64,000 nt of DNA, taken from assembly GCA_964345215.1 (NCBI GenBank), contig CAYFQH010000002.1:23736-87735 (forward strand), read 5' to 3'. A model generated the notes under the pieces. The model ran no database searches and was not told the origin of the DNA. It saw only the letters and a list, made by a program, of their open reading frames with translations. The position numbers and the translations under genes were made by a program. Source of the stretch: CAYFQH01 sp964345215 (lineage in GTDB: Bacteria; Bacillota; Clostridia; Christensenellales; Aristaeellaceae). Shown here piece after piece: positions 55,196 through 64,000 of the stretch. The first letter of the stretch is position 1. Each line of letters begins with the position of its first letter.

Positions 55196-56194
55196 ATGAT
55201 TACCGTATTAAAACAGGGTACTCCACCTGAGCAAAGGGATCAGTTGGTTCACTGGCTCAAAGAGAAGGGCTTTCGGGTTAACGTATCTGTAGGCGAATAC
55301 CAAACGGTTTTGGGCCTGATTGGCGATACCAGCAAAATTGATGTGGAAATGCTTGAAATGCTCGACATTGTTGAAAAAGTAGCCCCCATTACCGACCCAT
55401 TCAAAAACGCCAACCGCAAATTTCATCCGGATGATTCTATTATTACCGTAGGCAATACCAAAATTGGAAGCGGCCACTTTGGGGTTATTGCAGGGCCCTG
55501 CTCGGTAGAATCTGAAGAACAGATTATTGAAGTAGCCAAACGGGTAAAAGCCGCCGGGGCCACCATGCTGCGGGGGGGCGCTTTTAAGCCCCGTACCTCT
55601 CCCTACGACTTTCAGGGCATGCGGGCTGAGGGGCTGGAACTGCTTTTAGAGGCAAAAAAAGAAACGGGGCTTCCCATCGTAACCGAAATTATGAACGCCA
55701 ACCACCTGCCCTTGTTTGAAGAGGTAGACGTGATTCAGGTAGGGGCTCGAAACATGCAAAATTTCGAACTTTTAAAAGAGCTTGGTAAAACCCAAAAACC
55801 CATTTTGCTTAAAAGAGGTTTGGCCAATACTATTAAAGAAATGTTAATGAGTGCTGAATATATTATGGCAGGCGGCAACCAACAAGTTATTCTTTGTGAG
55901 CGGGGGGTGCGCACTTTTGAAACCTACACCCGCAACACCCTGGATTTATCTGCCGTGCCGGTGCTGCACCAATTAACCCACCTACCTGTTGTAGTAGATC
56001 CAAGCCACGCTACAGGGGTTTCAAACCTGGTTAAGCCCATGGCCGCTGCTGCCACCGCCGCCGGGGCTGACGGGCTGATGATTGAAGTACACAACAACCC
56101 GGCCAAAGCCCTTTGCGACGGCCCGCAATCCCTAACCCCCGATCAATTTGACGATGTGATGAAGCAAGTAAAGGCAATTCGTGAGGTGTTATAA
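55196..56194 (+). CDS. aroF: 3-deoxy-7-phosphoheptulonate synthase (DAHP synthase, type I-beta)
   Basis: 332-residue first enzyme of the shikimate pathway, joining phosphoenolpyruvate and erythrose 4-phosphate. The first 70 residues are a ferredoxin-like regulatory domain typical of AroF of the Thermotoga/Bacillus kind (GFRVNVSVGEYQTVLGLIGD), which in relatives gives feedback control by Tyr/Phe. The barrel contains GPCSVES, LRGGAFKPRTSPYDFQG, and VDPSHATG, with metal-binding Cys/His/Glu residues. GGGAGGA precedes the ATG. First structural gene of the operon behind the attenuator. Confidence 0.95.
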   Translation: MITVLKQGTPPEQRDQLVHWLKEKGFRVNVSVGEYQTVLGLIGDTSKIDVEMLEMLDIVEKVAPITDPFKNANRKFHPDDSIITVGNTKIGSGHFGVIAGPCSVESEEQIIEVAKRVKAAGATMLRGGAFKPRTSPYDFQGMRAEGLELLLEAKKETGLPIVTEIMNANHLPLFEEVDVIQVGARNMQNFELLKELGKTQKPILLKRGLANTIKEMLMSAEYIMAGGNQQVILCERGVRTFETYTRNTLDLSAVPVLHQLTHLPVVVDPSHATGVSNLVKPMAAAATAAGADGLMIEVHNNPAKALCDGPQSLTPDQFDDVMKQVKAIREVL

Positions 56195-56197
56195 AAA

Positions 56198-57034
56198 ATG
56201 ACCATTGGCATCATCGGCCTGGGCCTGATTGGCGGATCCTTGGCCAGGGCATATAAAAAACAAGGGTACCGACTTTTAGGCTACGACATTGACCCTTCCA
56301 TTACCGCCTTTGCCCAAATGGCCGGAGCCATTGATCAACCTTTAGAGGATGATCAGCTTCGATCCTGCGATGTGGTCTTCTTAGCGGTGAACCCCCGGCC
56401 TGCCATTCGCTGGATTGAGGAAAACAACCATCGGTTAAGCCCCCGCACCCTGTTAATTGACTGCTGTGGTACCAAGGAAGGGGTTTGTGATGCAGGCTTT
56501 AAAGCAAGCGCTGCCCAGGGCTTTACCTTTGTAGGCGGCCATCCCATGGCCGGGCGGGAGATTGGGGGCTTTAAAAACAGCAAAGAAGATCTTTTTGCCG
56601 GTACCACCTTTATCGCCGTTGTAAAAGACCACAATGACCTTGACCTTATAACTCGCCTTAAATCTTTTTTGGCCCTGGCAGGTTTTAACCATGTGGCCTT
56701 TACCACTGCCAAAGAGCACGACAGGTTGATTGCCTACACCTCCCAAATGACCCACTTAATCGCTAATGCCTTTGTACAAAGCGACAGCGCCGCCATTCGG
56801 GGCAAAGGCGCCTTTGGGGGCAGTTTTCGCGATTTTACCCGTGTGGCCTATTTAGATGAAAACCTTTGGGCAGAGCTTTTTTTAGAGAACAAGCAGCCCC
56901 TGCTTACAGAATTAAACGGCTTTATTAACCATTTAACCCGCTACCGCAGTGCCCTTGAACAAAACGATGAACAAGCCCTAAAAGCCCTTTTGCTGGAAGG
57001 AAAAAAACGAAAAAACGAGGTGGAAAAAAAGTGA
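56198..57034 (+). CDS. tyrA: Prephenate dehydrogenase
   Basis: 278-residue enzyme for the oxidative decarboxylation of prephenate to 4-hydroxyphenylpyruvate. N-terminal NAD-binding motif GIIGLGLIGGSLARAYKKQGY; FVGGHPMAGREIGGFKNSKEDLF is the substrate-binding histidine segment, and TSQMTHLIANAFVQS belongs to the helical dimer domain. No C-terminal ACT domain is present, so feedback inhibition is not expected to come from this part. It starts 3 bases after aroF and ends overlapping aroB. Confidence 0.94.
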   Translation: MTIGIIGLGLIGGSLARAYKKQGYRLLGYDIDPSITAFAQMAGAIDQPLEDDQLRSCDVVFLAVNPRPAIRWIEENNHRLSPRTLLIDCCGTKEGVCDAGFKASAAQGFTFVGGHPMAGREIGGFKNSKEDLFAGTTFIAVVKDHNDLDLITRLKSFLALAGFNHVAFTTAKEHDRLIAYTSQMTHLIANAFVQSDSAAIRGKGAFGGSFRDFTRVAYLDENLWAELFLENKQPLLTELNGFINHLTRYRSALEQNDEQALKALLLEGKKRKNEVEKK

Positions 57035-58059
57035 TTTTAACAGACCTGCCTACTAAGTTAAGGGGTTTACTCAAAAGCAACACGGTGGTTATTGTAACCG
57101 ATAGCAATGTACAGCCCCTTTATGCCCCTTCCCTTGAAAAAAGCTTTATTGAAGCGGGCTTTACCCCCCGCACCTTTATTCTTCCTGCCGGGGAAGCCTC
57201 CAAAACCCCTGAAAATTATTTGAAGCTGATTGATTTTATGGCCCAAATTCCCTTAACCCGAAGCGACTGTGTTGTTGCCCTTGGAGGGGGTGTAGTGGGA
57301 GATTTGGCAGGTTTTGCAGCAGCCACCTACCTGCGGGGTATTCCTATTGTACAAGTGCCTACCACCCTGTTAGCGGCGGTGGATTCCTCTATCGGCGGCA
57401 AAACCGGGGTGAACTTGCCCCAGGGCAAAAACCTGCTGGGGGCCTTTCATCAGCCCTTGCTCGTTTGCCAGGATGATGCCCTTTTGGACAGCCTGCCGCC
57501 GGAAGTGTTTTTAGATGGCATGGGCGAGGTGATTAAATATGCCATGATTGCTGATGAAGGGTTGTTTTCTCTTTTACAAGCACCCAATGCCATGAAAACA
57601 AAGCGAAAAGAAATCGTCTCCCGCTGCGGGGCCATTAAGCATGATTTTGTTCAAGCCGATGAATTTGACCAGGGGCAGCGGCAAATTTTAAACTTCGGTC
57701 ACACCATTGGCCACGCCATTGAAAAGGCAAGCCATTTTTCGATCAGCCATGGCAGGGCCATTGCCGCCGGAATGGATATGATTACCCGTATTGCGGTAAT
57801 CCAAGGCTGGTGTGATGAACAAACCTACTCTTCCCTTCACAGCCTGTTAATCTCCTATGGTTTCAGCCTGTCGTTAAAGGCTCTTTTCCCCACCCATCAA
57901 GCAGAAGGGGAGCAAAGGGCCTTAAAAGAAGAACTGCTCCACCTGATGGCTTCGGATAAAAAGCGAAAAGGGAGCATGATTGATTTGATTGTACCTAAAA
58001 AAATTGGGCGCTGCGTTATAAAGCAGATTCCAACGGCCCAATTGGGTGAGCTGTTATGA
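57031..58059 (+). CDS. aroB: 3-dehydroquinate synthase
   Basis: 342-residue NAD- and metal-dependent cyclase of DAHP to dehydroquinate. Motifs: VVALGGGVVGDLAGFAAATYLRGIPIVQVPTTLLAAVDSSIGGKTGVN (about residues 83-130), EVIKYAMIADE and NFGHTIGHAIE with the metal-binding His residues. GTG start overlapping the tyrA stop codon (GTGA), a clear sign of coupling. It is followed directly by aroA, again with a 4-base overlap. Confidence 0.95.
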   Translation: MILTDLPTKLRGLLKSNTVVIVTDSNVQPLYAPSLEKSFIEAGFTPRTFILPAGEASKTPENYLKLIDFMAQIPLTRSDCVVALGGGVVGDLAGFAAATYLRGIPIVQVPTTLLAAVDSSIGGKTGVNLPQGKNLLGAFHQPLLVCQDDALLDSLPPEVFLDGMGEVIKYAMIADEGLFSLLQAPNAMKTKRKEIVSRCGAIKHDFVQADEFDQGQRQILNFGHTIGHAIEKASHFSISHGRAIAAGMDMITRIAVIQGWCDEQTYSSLHSLLISYGFSLSLKALFPTHQAEGEQRALKEELLHLMASDKKRKGSMIDLIVPKKIGRCVIKQIPTAQLGELL

Positions 58060-59264
58060 AAAGCCTTACCATCATTCCCTCCAAGTCCGATGCCCACCGG
58101 GCACTCATCGCTGCTTTTTTATCCCAAAGCCCCTGTGAGGTTCTTTTATCTGCCACCAGTTTAGACATTGAGGCCACTAAAAACTGCCTTCGTGCCCTTG
58201 AAAAAGGTGAAACGCTGCTACCCTGCGGCGAAAGCGGCTCTACCTTTCGTTTTTTATTGCCCTTGGTTGCCGCTCTTAGTAAAAGTGCAGCCTTTGAGCT
58301 TCAAGGCCGCCTGCCCCAGCGCCCTCTTTCCCCTTTGTATGAGCAGCTGGCTGCCCATGGGGTTTTCCTAAGCCCCCAGGGAGCAAACCCTTTTTACGTA
58401 AAAGGGCAGCTGATCCCCGGTACCTTCACCTTGGCCGGCAACGTGTCTTCCCAATACATTACGGGGCTACTGATGGCCTTGCCCCTGTTAAAGAAAAGCA
58501 GTGCCATACACATTATCGGGCCCCTGGAATCCAAAGGCTATGTGGATTTAACCCTTGATGTTTTAAAAACCTTTCAAATTGAAGTAGATATAATCCCCGA
58601 GGGCTTTTTCATCCCCGCCAATCAAAGCTATAAGGGGCCCAGGACCTATCAAGTAGAGGGAGATTGGTCGAACGCCGCCTTTTGGCTCGCTGCTGGGGCA
58701 CTTATGCCAAATGGGCTTACGGTAAAGGGTCTTAACCCCGCCTCTTCCCAGGGGGATAAGGCTATTCTTCCCCTTTTGGAAGCCTTTGGAGCAAAGGTAC
58801 ATCAAAAGCCGGAAGGCATTTTTATTCAAAAAGGAGAGCTCCCCCAAGCCCGTAGAATCCAGCCTCTGGTAATCGATGCCTCTGCCATTCCCGATTTAGT
58901 CCCTCCCTTAGCCCTGATGGCCGCCCTGACAAAGGGGCAAACCATCATCCAAAATGCCGGCCGGCTGCGCCTTAAAGAAAGCGACCGCCTCGTATCCATC
59001 ACCCAAGTGCTGCAGGGTTTAGGTGCCGATATTGCCATCAGCGGCGACAGCCTTGTTATTTCTTCCACAGGGGAAAAGCTAAAAGGGGGCCGGGTATCAG
59101 GCCATCATGATCACCGTATCGTCATGATGGGGGCCATTGCCGCCGAGGCCTGCCAAAACCCTGTTATTCTTACAGGCCATCAGGCGGTAAACAAGTCTTA
59201 TCCCGGTTTTTTCAACCAATTAAAGGAATTGGGATTAGATACAAACTTGATTTTACAGGAATGA
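58056..59264 (+). CDS. aroA: 3-phosphoshikimate 1-carboxyvinyltransferase (EPSP synthase)
   Basis: 402-residue enzyme making EPSP from shikimate 3-phosphate and phosphoenolpyruvate. The start IIPSKSDAHRALIAAFLS gives the PSKS phosphate-binding motif; the phosphoenolpyruvate loop reads CGESGSTFRFLLP in place of the NAGTAMR loop of the enterobacterial enzyme, and C-terminal motifs RLRLKESDRL and DHRIVMMGAIA are intact. The family length is usually 420-440 residues, so this one is somewhat short. ATGA overlap with aroB. The variant loop is common in clostridial enzymes. Confidence 0.94.
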   Translation: MKSLTIIPSKSDAHRALIAAFLSQSPCEVLLSATSLDIEATKNCLRALEKGETLLPCGESGSTFRFLLPLVAALSKSAAFELQGRLPQRPLSPLYEQLAAHGVFLSPQGANPFYVKGQLIPGTFTLAGNVSSQYITGLLMALPLLKKSSAIHIIGPLESKGYVDLTLDVLKTFQIEVDIIPEGFFIPANQSYKGPRTYQVEGDWSNAAFWLAAGALMPNGLTVKGLNPASSQGDKAILPLLEAFGAKVHQKPEGIFIQKGELPQARRIQPLVIDASAIPDLVPPLALMAALTKGQTIIQNAGRLRLKESDRLVSITQVLQGLGADIAISGDSLVISSTGEKLKGGRVSGHHDHRIVMMGAIAAEACQNPVILTGHQAVNKSYPGFFNQLKELGLDTNLILQE

Positions 59265-59277
59265 GAGCGTTTTAACT

Positions 59278-59306
59278 ATTTACCTTTTTTTAGAAAAAAA
59301 GGTAAA
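59278..59306 (+). promoter_or_regulatory. Intercistronic hairpin between aroA and aroC
   Basis: TTTACCTTTTTT-TAG-AAAAAAGGTAAA, a long AT-rich hairpin in a 199-base gap. It is followed by AT-rich sequence, not a T run, so an RNA processing site is more likely than a terminator. A second small hairpin GGGCA-AAC-TGCCC lies just before the aroC ribosome binding site. Confidence 0.5.
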
Positions 59307-59463
59307 CCAAATAAAAACATGATGAAGTCCATATTCTTTACAACCCGATATTGTCTTTTCATCCCTGTTAACTCTTTTTACCCTATCCTCTTTTCCCCTT
59401 TTTCACCGTTTTATCCCTTGCACCGGAATAATAAAAGGGCAAACTGCCCAAAGGAGCCATGCT

Positions 59464-60462
59464 ATGTCATCTATTTTCGGCCATAACCTCAAAGTTTCCA
59501 TTTTTGGCCAGTCCCACAGCGAAGCCATTGGTGTTACCGTTCACGGTTTCCCCCCGGGCTTTAAAATCAACCTGGATGCCCTTTATGCCTTTTTGCAGCG
59601 CCGGGCCCCGGGCCAAAACCGCTACACCACCACCCGTAAAGAAGGGGATGTGCCCCAGTTTTTATCAGGACTGGTTGATGGCGTTACCTGCGGGGCACCC
59701 CTTACGGCCATTATCTATAATACCGACACCCGCTCAAAAGATTACAGTCAGTTTGCCGATTCGCCCCGCCCGGCCCACGCAGACTATACCGCCCACATAA
59801 AGTACAAGGGCTTTGAGGATGTGCGCGGCGGGGGTCATTTTTCTGGCCGACTTACGGCACCTCTTTGTATTGCAGGAGGTATCGCCCTGCAAATTCTTGA
59901 AGATAAGGGCATTCAAATTACTACCCAAATCCTTTCCATCCGCGGCAACGAAAAAGACCCCTTTTCTGAAATTGAAAAGGCGCGTAAAGAGGGGGATTCT
60001 GTGGGCGGACTGGTCAGCTGCACCATAAACGGGGTTCCCCCAGGCCTTGGTGACCCTATGTTCGATGGCATCGAAAACCGCATGGCTCAGGCCATCTTTG
60101 GTATTCCTGCCGTTAAAGGCATTGAGTTCGGCTCTGGTTTTGCCGCCGCCGGCATGCGGGGCAGCCAACATAACGACGCTTTTTATTTCGACGAAGAGGG
60201 CAACGTAAAAACCCGCACCAACAACCACGGGGGCATTTTAGGCGGCATCACCTCGGGTATGCCCATTACCTTTAGGATAGCAGTAAAGCCTACCCCCTCC
60301 ATTGCCAGTGTGCAGCAGTCTATCAGCTACGCTCAGCTGGCAAACAAGCCCCTGGCCGTTACCGGCAGGCACGATCCCTGCATTGTTCCCCGAATTCTCC
60401 CATGTGTTGAGGCCGCAGCAGCCCTTGTGATGTTGGATTTTATGCCGCCCGCTTCATTTTAA
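59464..60462 (+). CDS. aroC: Chorismate synthase
   Basis: 332-residue FMNH2-dependent lyase turning EPSP into chorismate. Conserved segments: FGQSHSEAIGVTVHGFPPG, RRAPGQNRYTTTRKEGD, VRGGGHFSGRLTAPLC, NNHGGILGGITSGMPI and VTGRHDPCIVPR. It is shorter than most (350-390 residues) but all signature regions are present. AAAGGAG lies before the ATG. The 199-base gap to aroA and the hairpins in it leave open whether it has its own promoter. Confidence 0.94.
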   Translation: MSSIFGHNLKVSIFGQSHSEAIGVTVHGFPPGFKINLDALYAFLQRRAPGQNRYTTTRKEGDVPQFLSGLVDGVTCGAPLTAIIYNTDTRSKDYSQFADSPRPAHADYTAHIKYKGFEDVRGGGHFSGRLTAPLCIAGGIALQILEDKGIQITTQILSIRGNEKDPFSEIEKARKEGDSVGGLVSCTINGVPPGLGDPMFDGIENRMAQAIFGIPAVKGIEFGSGFAAAGMRGSQHNDAFYFDEEGNVKTRTNNHGGILGGITSGMPITFRIAVKPTPSIASVQQSISYAQLANKPLAVTGRHDPCIVPRILPCVEAAAALVMLDFMPPASF

Positions 60463-60564
60463 AAAAGAATACTTGTTTTTTATTGAGTAAAAGGCGCGAG
60501 TCCCTTCAACTCAAACCGCCAAAGGGCCTTTAGCCACATCCCAGCAACGAAAGGAGCCCCCTTT

Positions 60565-61704
60565 ATGAACTTAGATGATTACCGCCTGGCCATTGATAAA
60601 GTTGACGAAACCATTTTAAACGCCTTTGAAAAAAGAATGGCTATTGCTCAGGAGATTGCCCGCTACAAGGAAGAGAAGGGCCTGCCCATTACCGATGCCC
60701 TGCGGGAAAGGCAAAAACTGGATGCGCTTACAAACCTTGCCACCTCCGATATGGCTTTGTACACCCGTCTTTTGTACAGCACCCTTTTTGAACTGAGCAA
60801 AGACCACCAGCGGACTGTTTTAAAAAACAAAAGCCCTTTGATGAAGGATATTGAAACGGCTTTAACCCAAACGCCCCTCACCTTCCCCAAGCAAGCAATG
60901 GTGGCCTGCCAAGGGATTGAAGGGGCTTATTCCCAACAGGCCTGCGACCAGCTGTTTCAAATGCCCCAAATTGTATACACCAAAAACTTTCAAGGGGTCT
61001 TTGCCGCCATCGATTCGGGCCTTTGCAGCCATGGCATCCTTCCCCTTGAAAACAGCACTGCCGGCAGTGTAAACCAAGTATACGACTTAATGATGAAGTA
61101 TAACTTTTATATTGTAAAAAGCATAAAGCTAAAAGTGGATCATTGTCTGCTGGCAAAGCCCGGCACCCCTAAAGAGGGTATCCGGGAAATTTTCTCTCAC
61201 GAGCAGGCCCTGCATCAGTGCAGCGAGTTTTTAAAAACCTTTCCCAATGCCAAAATTACCGTTTGGGAAAACACCGCCCAGGCGGCAAAAATGGTGGCCG
61301 AATCAAGCAGAAACGATATTGCCGCCCTTGCCAGCTTTAATTGCGGCCATATATACGGCCTTGAAGCCCTTGAAACCAACGTACAAAACCAAGATAACAA
61401 CTATACCCGCTTTATCTGCATCAGTAAAAGCCTTCAAATTTACCCTGGTGCCAACAAAACAAGCCTGATGATGGTTTTACCCCACAAGCCCGGCAGCCTG
61501 TACAATGTGCTGGCCCGCTTTTATGCCCTGGGGATAAACCTTTTAAAGCTGGAAAGCCGGCCCCTGCCCCAGCAGGAATTTCATTTTATGTTTTATTTCG
61601 ACCTTGAAGGAGAGGTCCACAGCCCCGAATTTTCGAGGCTGATAAATCAGTTGGCTGAAATGAGCCAGGAATTTAAGTATTTGGGAAGTTACCAGGAAGT
61701 ATAG
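60565..61704 (+). CDS. pheA: Bifunctional chorismate mutase/prephenate dehydratase (P-protein)
   Basis: 379-residue bifunctional enzyme that converts chorismate to phenylpyruvate. Residues 1-85 are an AroQ-type chorismate mutase (DDYRLAIDKVDETILNAFEKRMAIAQEIARYKEEKGLPI). Residues 108-285 are prephenate dehydratase (ACQGIEGAYSQQA, GILPLENSTAGSVNQVYDL). Residues 300-379 form the ACT domain with LMMVLPHKPGSLYNVLARFYALGINLLKLESRPLP, which binds Phe for feedback inhibition. AAAGGAG precedes the ATG. Last gene of the aromatic cluster; with tyrA it completes both Phe and Tyr branches from chorismate. Confidence 0.95.
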   Translation: MNLDDYRLAIDKVDETILNAFEKRMAIAQEIARYKEEKGLPITDALRERQKLDALTNLATSDMALYTRLLYSTLFELSKDHQRTVLKNKSPLMKDIETALTQTPLTFPKQAMVACQGIEGAYSQQACDQLFQMPQIVYTKNFQGVFAAIDSGLCSHGILPLENSTAGSVNQVYDLMMKYNFYIVKSIKLKVDHCLLAKPGTPKEGIREIFSHEQALHQCSEFLKTFPNAKITVWENTAQAAKMVAESSRNDIAALASFNCGHIYGLEALETNVQNQDNNYTRFICISKSLQIYPGANKTSLMMVLPHKPGSLYNVLARFYALGINLLKLESRPLPQQEFHFMFYFDLEGEVHSPEFSRLINQLAEMSQEFKYLGSYQEV

Positions 61705-61757
61705 TAAAAACCGCATAATAGGCTCTAAACCTACACAGGCCTTTCCTCTTTTATTAG

Positions 61758-61800
61758 GCTCAAACCACCACTAACATTTCATGATGGTTTGAGCTTTTAC
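61758..61800 (+). terminator. Terminator of the aro operon
   Basis: GCTCAAACCA pairs with TGGTTTGAGC across a 17-base loop and is followed by TTTT. It lies in a 300-base gap (61705-62004) in which I see no gene. Confidence 0.8.
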
Positions 61801-61951
61801 CTTTCCCATAAAGCCATTTCTTTGATGAAGGTCAGGTCTATAGAAAAAGACAGCTATGATAAAACCACTGCCCATAAAGGCCTTTTCATCTGCTGTTTTT
61901 TGTAAGGCGCTGTGTAGCAAAACCCTCATAGAATAAACAAAAATATTTTTA

Positions 61952-61989
61952 TGAAAAGCCACGGGGCGCAGGTTTATCTGCGCCCCGTG
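61952..61989 (-). terminator. Strong terminator of the surface protein gene
   Basis: CACGGGGCGCAG pairs with CTGCGCCCCGTG; on the minus strand it is followed by GCTTTTCAT. It lies 15 bases after the stop codon. Confidence 0.8.
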
Positions 61990-63545
61990 AAGATTGTTAC
62001 GTATTTACTGACAGTTGGTTTTTTTCTTCGTTTTTTTAATCAGGCCATAGCTGCCAAGGCCAATCACCATTGCCATCAAGGCCAAGGTGACATAGGGCGT
62101 AATGCCCTCATCTCCGGTATTAGGTATATCGCTGGTGCTTCTCCAGCCTGCGTATAAGGTCATGGTGTTATATACCCCATCTTCTTTAAAGTTCCACCGG
62201 GTTTTTAAAGCAGTATCCCTATACCATCCGGTAAAGGTATAGCCTTCGCGAACCGGGTTTTTGGGGGCGTTGATGACAGAACCATGAGGAACATTGTAGT
62301 AGGGTGCTACATAGGTTCCACCGTTAGATTCATAGTATACGGTGGGCTTTGTCACTATTATCTGTTCCCACTGGGCCACATAGGTGGCATTGGCAGTTAC
62401 GGTAGGGGCAACTTGGGGTAGCCAGCCTTTAAAGGTATAGCCTGACCGTGTAGGGGTGCCGCTAAAGGCAGGGGTATCGCTGCCTTCCGGCAGGTTTTCA
62501 TACTTTTGGTCAGCAAAAACTTCTTGCCCTTCTACCCCATCAGTATAGGTTACGGTAAAGTTGGGAGTCCACTTGGCATAAAGATACGTATTCCCAGTTA
62601 TTTTGTCATTTTCAAAATTCCATTCATTTTTAAGGGTTTGCTCTTTATACCAGCCGTCAAAGGTATAGCCTTCTCTTACAGGTTCTGCAGGGGCTGTAAC
62701 AAGGGTATTGGGAGAAGCATAAGTTACTTTATAAGTCTTTCCTTCGCTCACAAAGGCCACCCGATAACCGGGGCTGATATAGCCCTGAGAACCTCGGGGT
62801 TCAAAACCTTCTTTGCTGGCAATGAAGAACAGATTGCGGTCCTTGTTAGAATGGCCCTCAATTTCCATTTTTCCGGTATTACGGTATCGATCTACACCAT
62901 GATCGGCCTCAGAATTAAAAATATAAGGGCTGCCGGTTGTAAAGGTGGCAATAGGTGTTTTATCAGCATAGTCGGCAGGATATCTTGAACCGATATCATC
63001 ATACACTTTAATGGTAACACCGGATACGGGTTTATAGTTTGCTTCAGAAGTGGTTACATTTAAGCCTACCAATGCCTGAAAAGTACCAACGCCTCTAGTA
63101 TGGTCAAGATACACTCTCCCGATACCCCTTATTCCAAGTAGCCCGGAAGTGGGCTCTTCCCCCTGTGGGATAAAGTCCATCGTATCCATTGCATGGGCCT
63201 GCTCATATAAGAAAGTAACGGGTTTTGCGCTGCCGTCTTCGTTCAGTTCAACAGGCAGGATGTGCTTTTCCAGGTCTGCTAATACATAACCTTCAATTTC
63301 AAGAGCGGTTACTTCAAAGGTCCCCGTATCAGAAATAAGGGTTTTTTCCTCGGCGTCAGCAATCGGTTCGTTGGTTTGGGCATCAACATAATTTACGGTA
63401 ACAGTAAGCGTTTGAGCCTCCTTTTCGGTAGAACCCTCTCCTTCGGATATCTCATTTTCAATTTCATCTTCTGTTTCATTTTCGGTTAGGTCACGGTCTC
63501 CTAAATCAGAAGTTTCCGTCAATTCCTCCAAAGGAGTTTCTTCAG

Positions 63546-63611
63546 TCGTTACAGAAATTTCTTTTTCTGGCTCTTCTTTTTCTGGCTCTTCTTTTTCTGG
63601 CTCTTCTTTTT
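63546..63611 (-). repeat. 15-base tandem repeats encoding EEPEK
   Basis: The 15-base unit TCTTTTTCTGGCTCT (plus strand) is repeated about four times without substitution, encoding EKEEP units in the acidic linker. As a multiple of three it changes protein length without shifting the frame. Confidence 0.85.
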
Positions 63612-63818
63612 CTGCAGGCTGCTGAGCCGAAGGCTCATCTTCCTCGTCTCCACCAGTACTGGGGTCAGCTGTATCCCATTGGGCAACATAGCTTGCATCT
63701 TCCGTTGCAGTGGGGGTAACTGCCGGCTCCCAACCGGTAAAAGTACGCCCATTCACCTCTATCGGAGTGTAGGCAGGTGTTTGCTCGCCTTGGACAACTT
63801 TGAAGATTTTTTCTCCAA

Positions 63819-63844
63819 ATAAGGCGCCTTCATAAGGCGCCTTC
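63819..63844. repeat. Perfect 13-base tandem duplication in the surface protein gene
   Basis: ATAAGGCGCCTTC twice in a row. Each copy contains the palindrome AAGGCGCCTT. 13 is not a multiple of three, so two copies break the frame while one copy restores it. Confidence 0.95.
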
Positions 63845-64000
63845 CAGTCCATCGGTATAGCTAACAGCAAAAAAAACAGAGGCTTGAGCCTCACTGTCGG
63901 CATTTGTTACTGTATTTTCAGGTTGGGCCAAGGCAATTAAGGGCATAACAGCCAGTAAAACAGATAAAAAAAGTGCTAGTGTTTTTTTCATAAGAGGATG

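Larger units (their letters stand above)
62005..63991 (-). pseudogene. Large surface protein with B-repeats and IPNTG anchor, frame broken by a 13-base tandem duplication
   Basis: ATG 63991 begins a signal peptide (KKTLALFLSVLLAVMPLIALAQ) and reads on to VSYTDGLEGAL, then TGA. The rest of the protein follows in another frame. Removing one copy of ATAAGGCGCCTTC (63819-63831 and 63832-63844) fuses them into about 657 residues: an InlB B-repeat-like unit, an acidic repeat linker with EEPEK units, a MucBP-like domain (VNYVDAQTNEPIADAEE), a beta domain, three more B-repeats (GYTFDGWYKE, GYTFKGWLPQ, GYTFTGWYRD), then IPNTGDEG, a membrane helix and KKTKKK, a sortase-type wall anchor. Adhesion is the usual role of such proteins. 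As written only about 55 residues would be made from the true start. Confidence 0.88.

Noticed and set aside
61771..61962. 63-codon minus-strand frame between pheA and the surface protein gene
   Set aside because: Its GTG start lies inside the terminator hairpin of the surface protein gene, with no ribosome binding site.
1..64000. CRISPR arrays, tRNA or rRNA genes, insertion sequences, prophage
   Set aside because: I looked for regularly spaced repeats, tRNA-like TTCGA arms with CCA ends, rRNA segments, transposase motifs and phage genes and found none that hold up.

Overview
The window looks like the chromosome of an anaerobic, monoderm Firmicute, most likely a member of the Clostridia; I cannot name the genus. 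The reasons are the zapA/U32/mutS2 gene set, a T-box riboswitch, strong AGGAGG-type ribosome binding sites, many sigma-A promoters (TTGACA-17-TATAAT type), a monomeric [FeFe] hydrogenase with no respiratory genes, and a surface protein ending in a sortase-like IPNTG-membrane-KKTKKK tail. There are no rRNA or tRNA genes, CRISPR arrays or intact mobile elements.

Layout. 1-4534 (minus): zapA, a U32 peptidase/hydroxylase and the start of mutS2. 4718-13486: a CrtI-type FAD oxidoreductase, PRPP synthetase, a frameshifted membrane protein, a group-B type [FeFe] hydrogenase and a Zn/Cd-type P-type ATPase. 12305-16445 (minus): a methionine uptake operon metN-metI-metQ plus an M20 amidohydrolase, led by a T-box with a likely AUG specifier. 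16647-21221: a phosphodiester glycosidase and a PIG-L deacetylase, then a NitT/TauT-type ABC transporter. 21315-28038: a response-regulator scrap, rhamnulokinase, a zinc-ribbon membrane protein, a pentose-5-phosphate-3-epimerase homologue, a LacI regulator facing the remnant of a sugar-binding protein, a 300-base field of nested hairpins, and a NifX-like/DUF134 pair. 28212-38900: a chromate-transporter pair, a secreted phosphoesterase, then a cluster (ABC importer, anmK, a GHL10 glycosidase, cytoplasmic nagZ, GNAT) that reads as cell-wall sugar uptake and recycling.

38975-54844 is a mosaic of small genes: a WYL regulator, an MFS transporter, VOC/DUF1801/DUF3052/rhodanese genes, a decayed pyruvate-oxidase/YyaL chimera, a secreted SH3 protein, a secreted FMN/FAD reductase, gltX and glnS, and an HxlR/NmrA pair. 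It also hides two short genes with strong ribosome binding sites; one of them follows four TTTAYA repeats at exact 11-base spacing, the form of a Pho box.

54924-61798 is an aromatic amino acid operon, aroF-tyrA-aroB-aroA-aroC-pheA. In front of it lies what I consider the most interesting element: a 35-codon leader peptide with a run of Tyr and Phe codons, followed by mutually exclusive antiterminator and terminator hairpins, i.e. ribosome-mediated attenuation. Intrinsic attenuation of this kind is classical in enterobacteria, whereas Firmicutes usually use T-boxes or TRAP for these genes. The window ends with a large surface protein whose reading frame is broken by a perfect 13-base tandem duplication, which could be a reversible off state.
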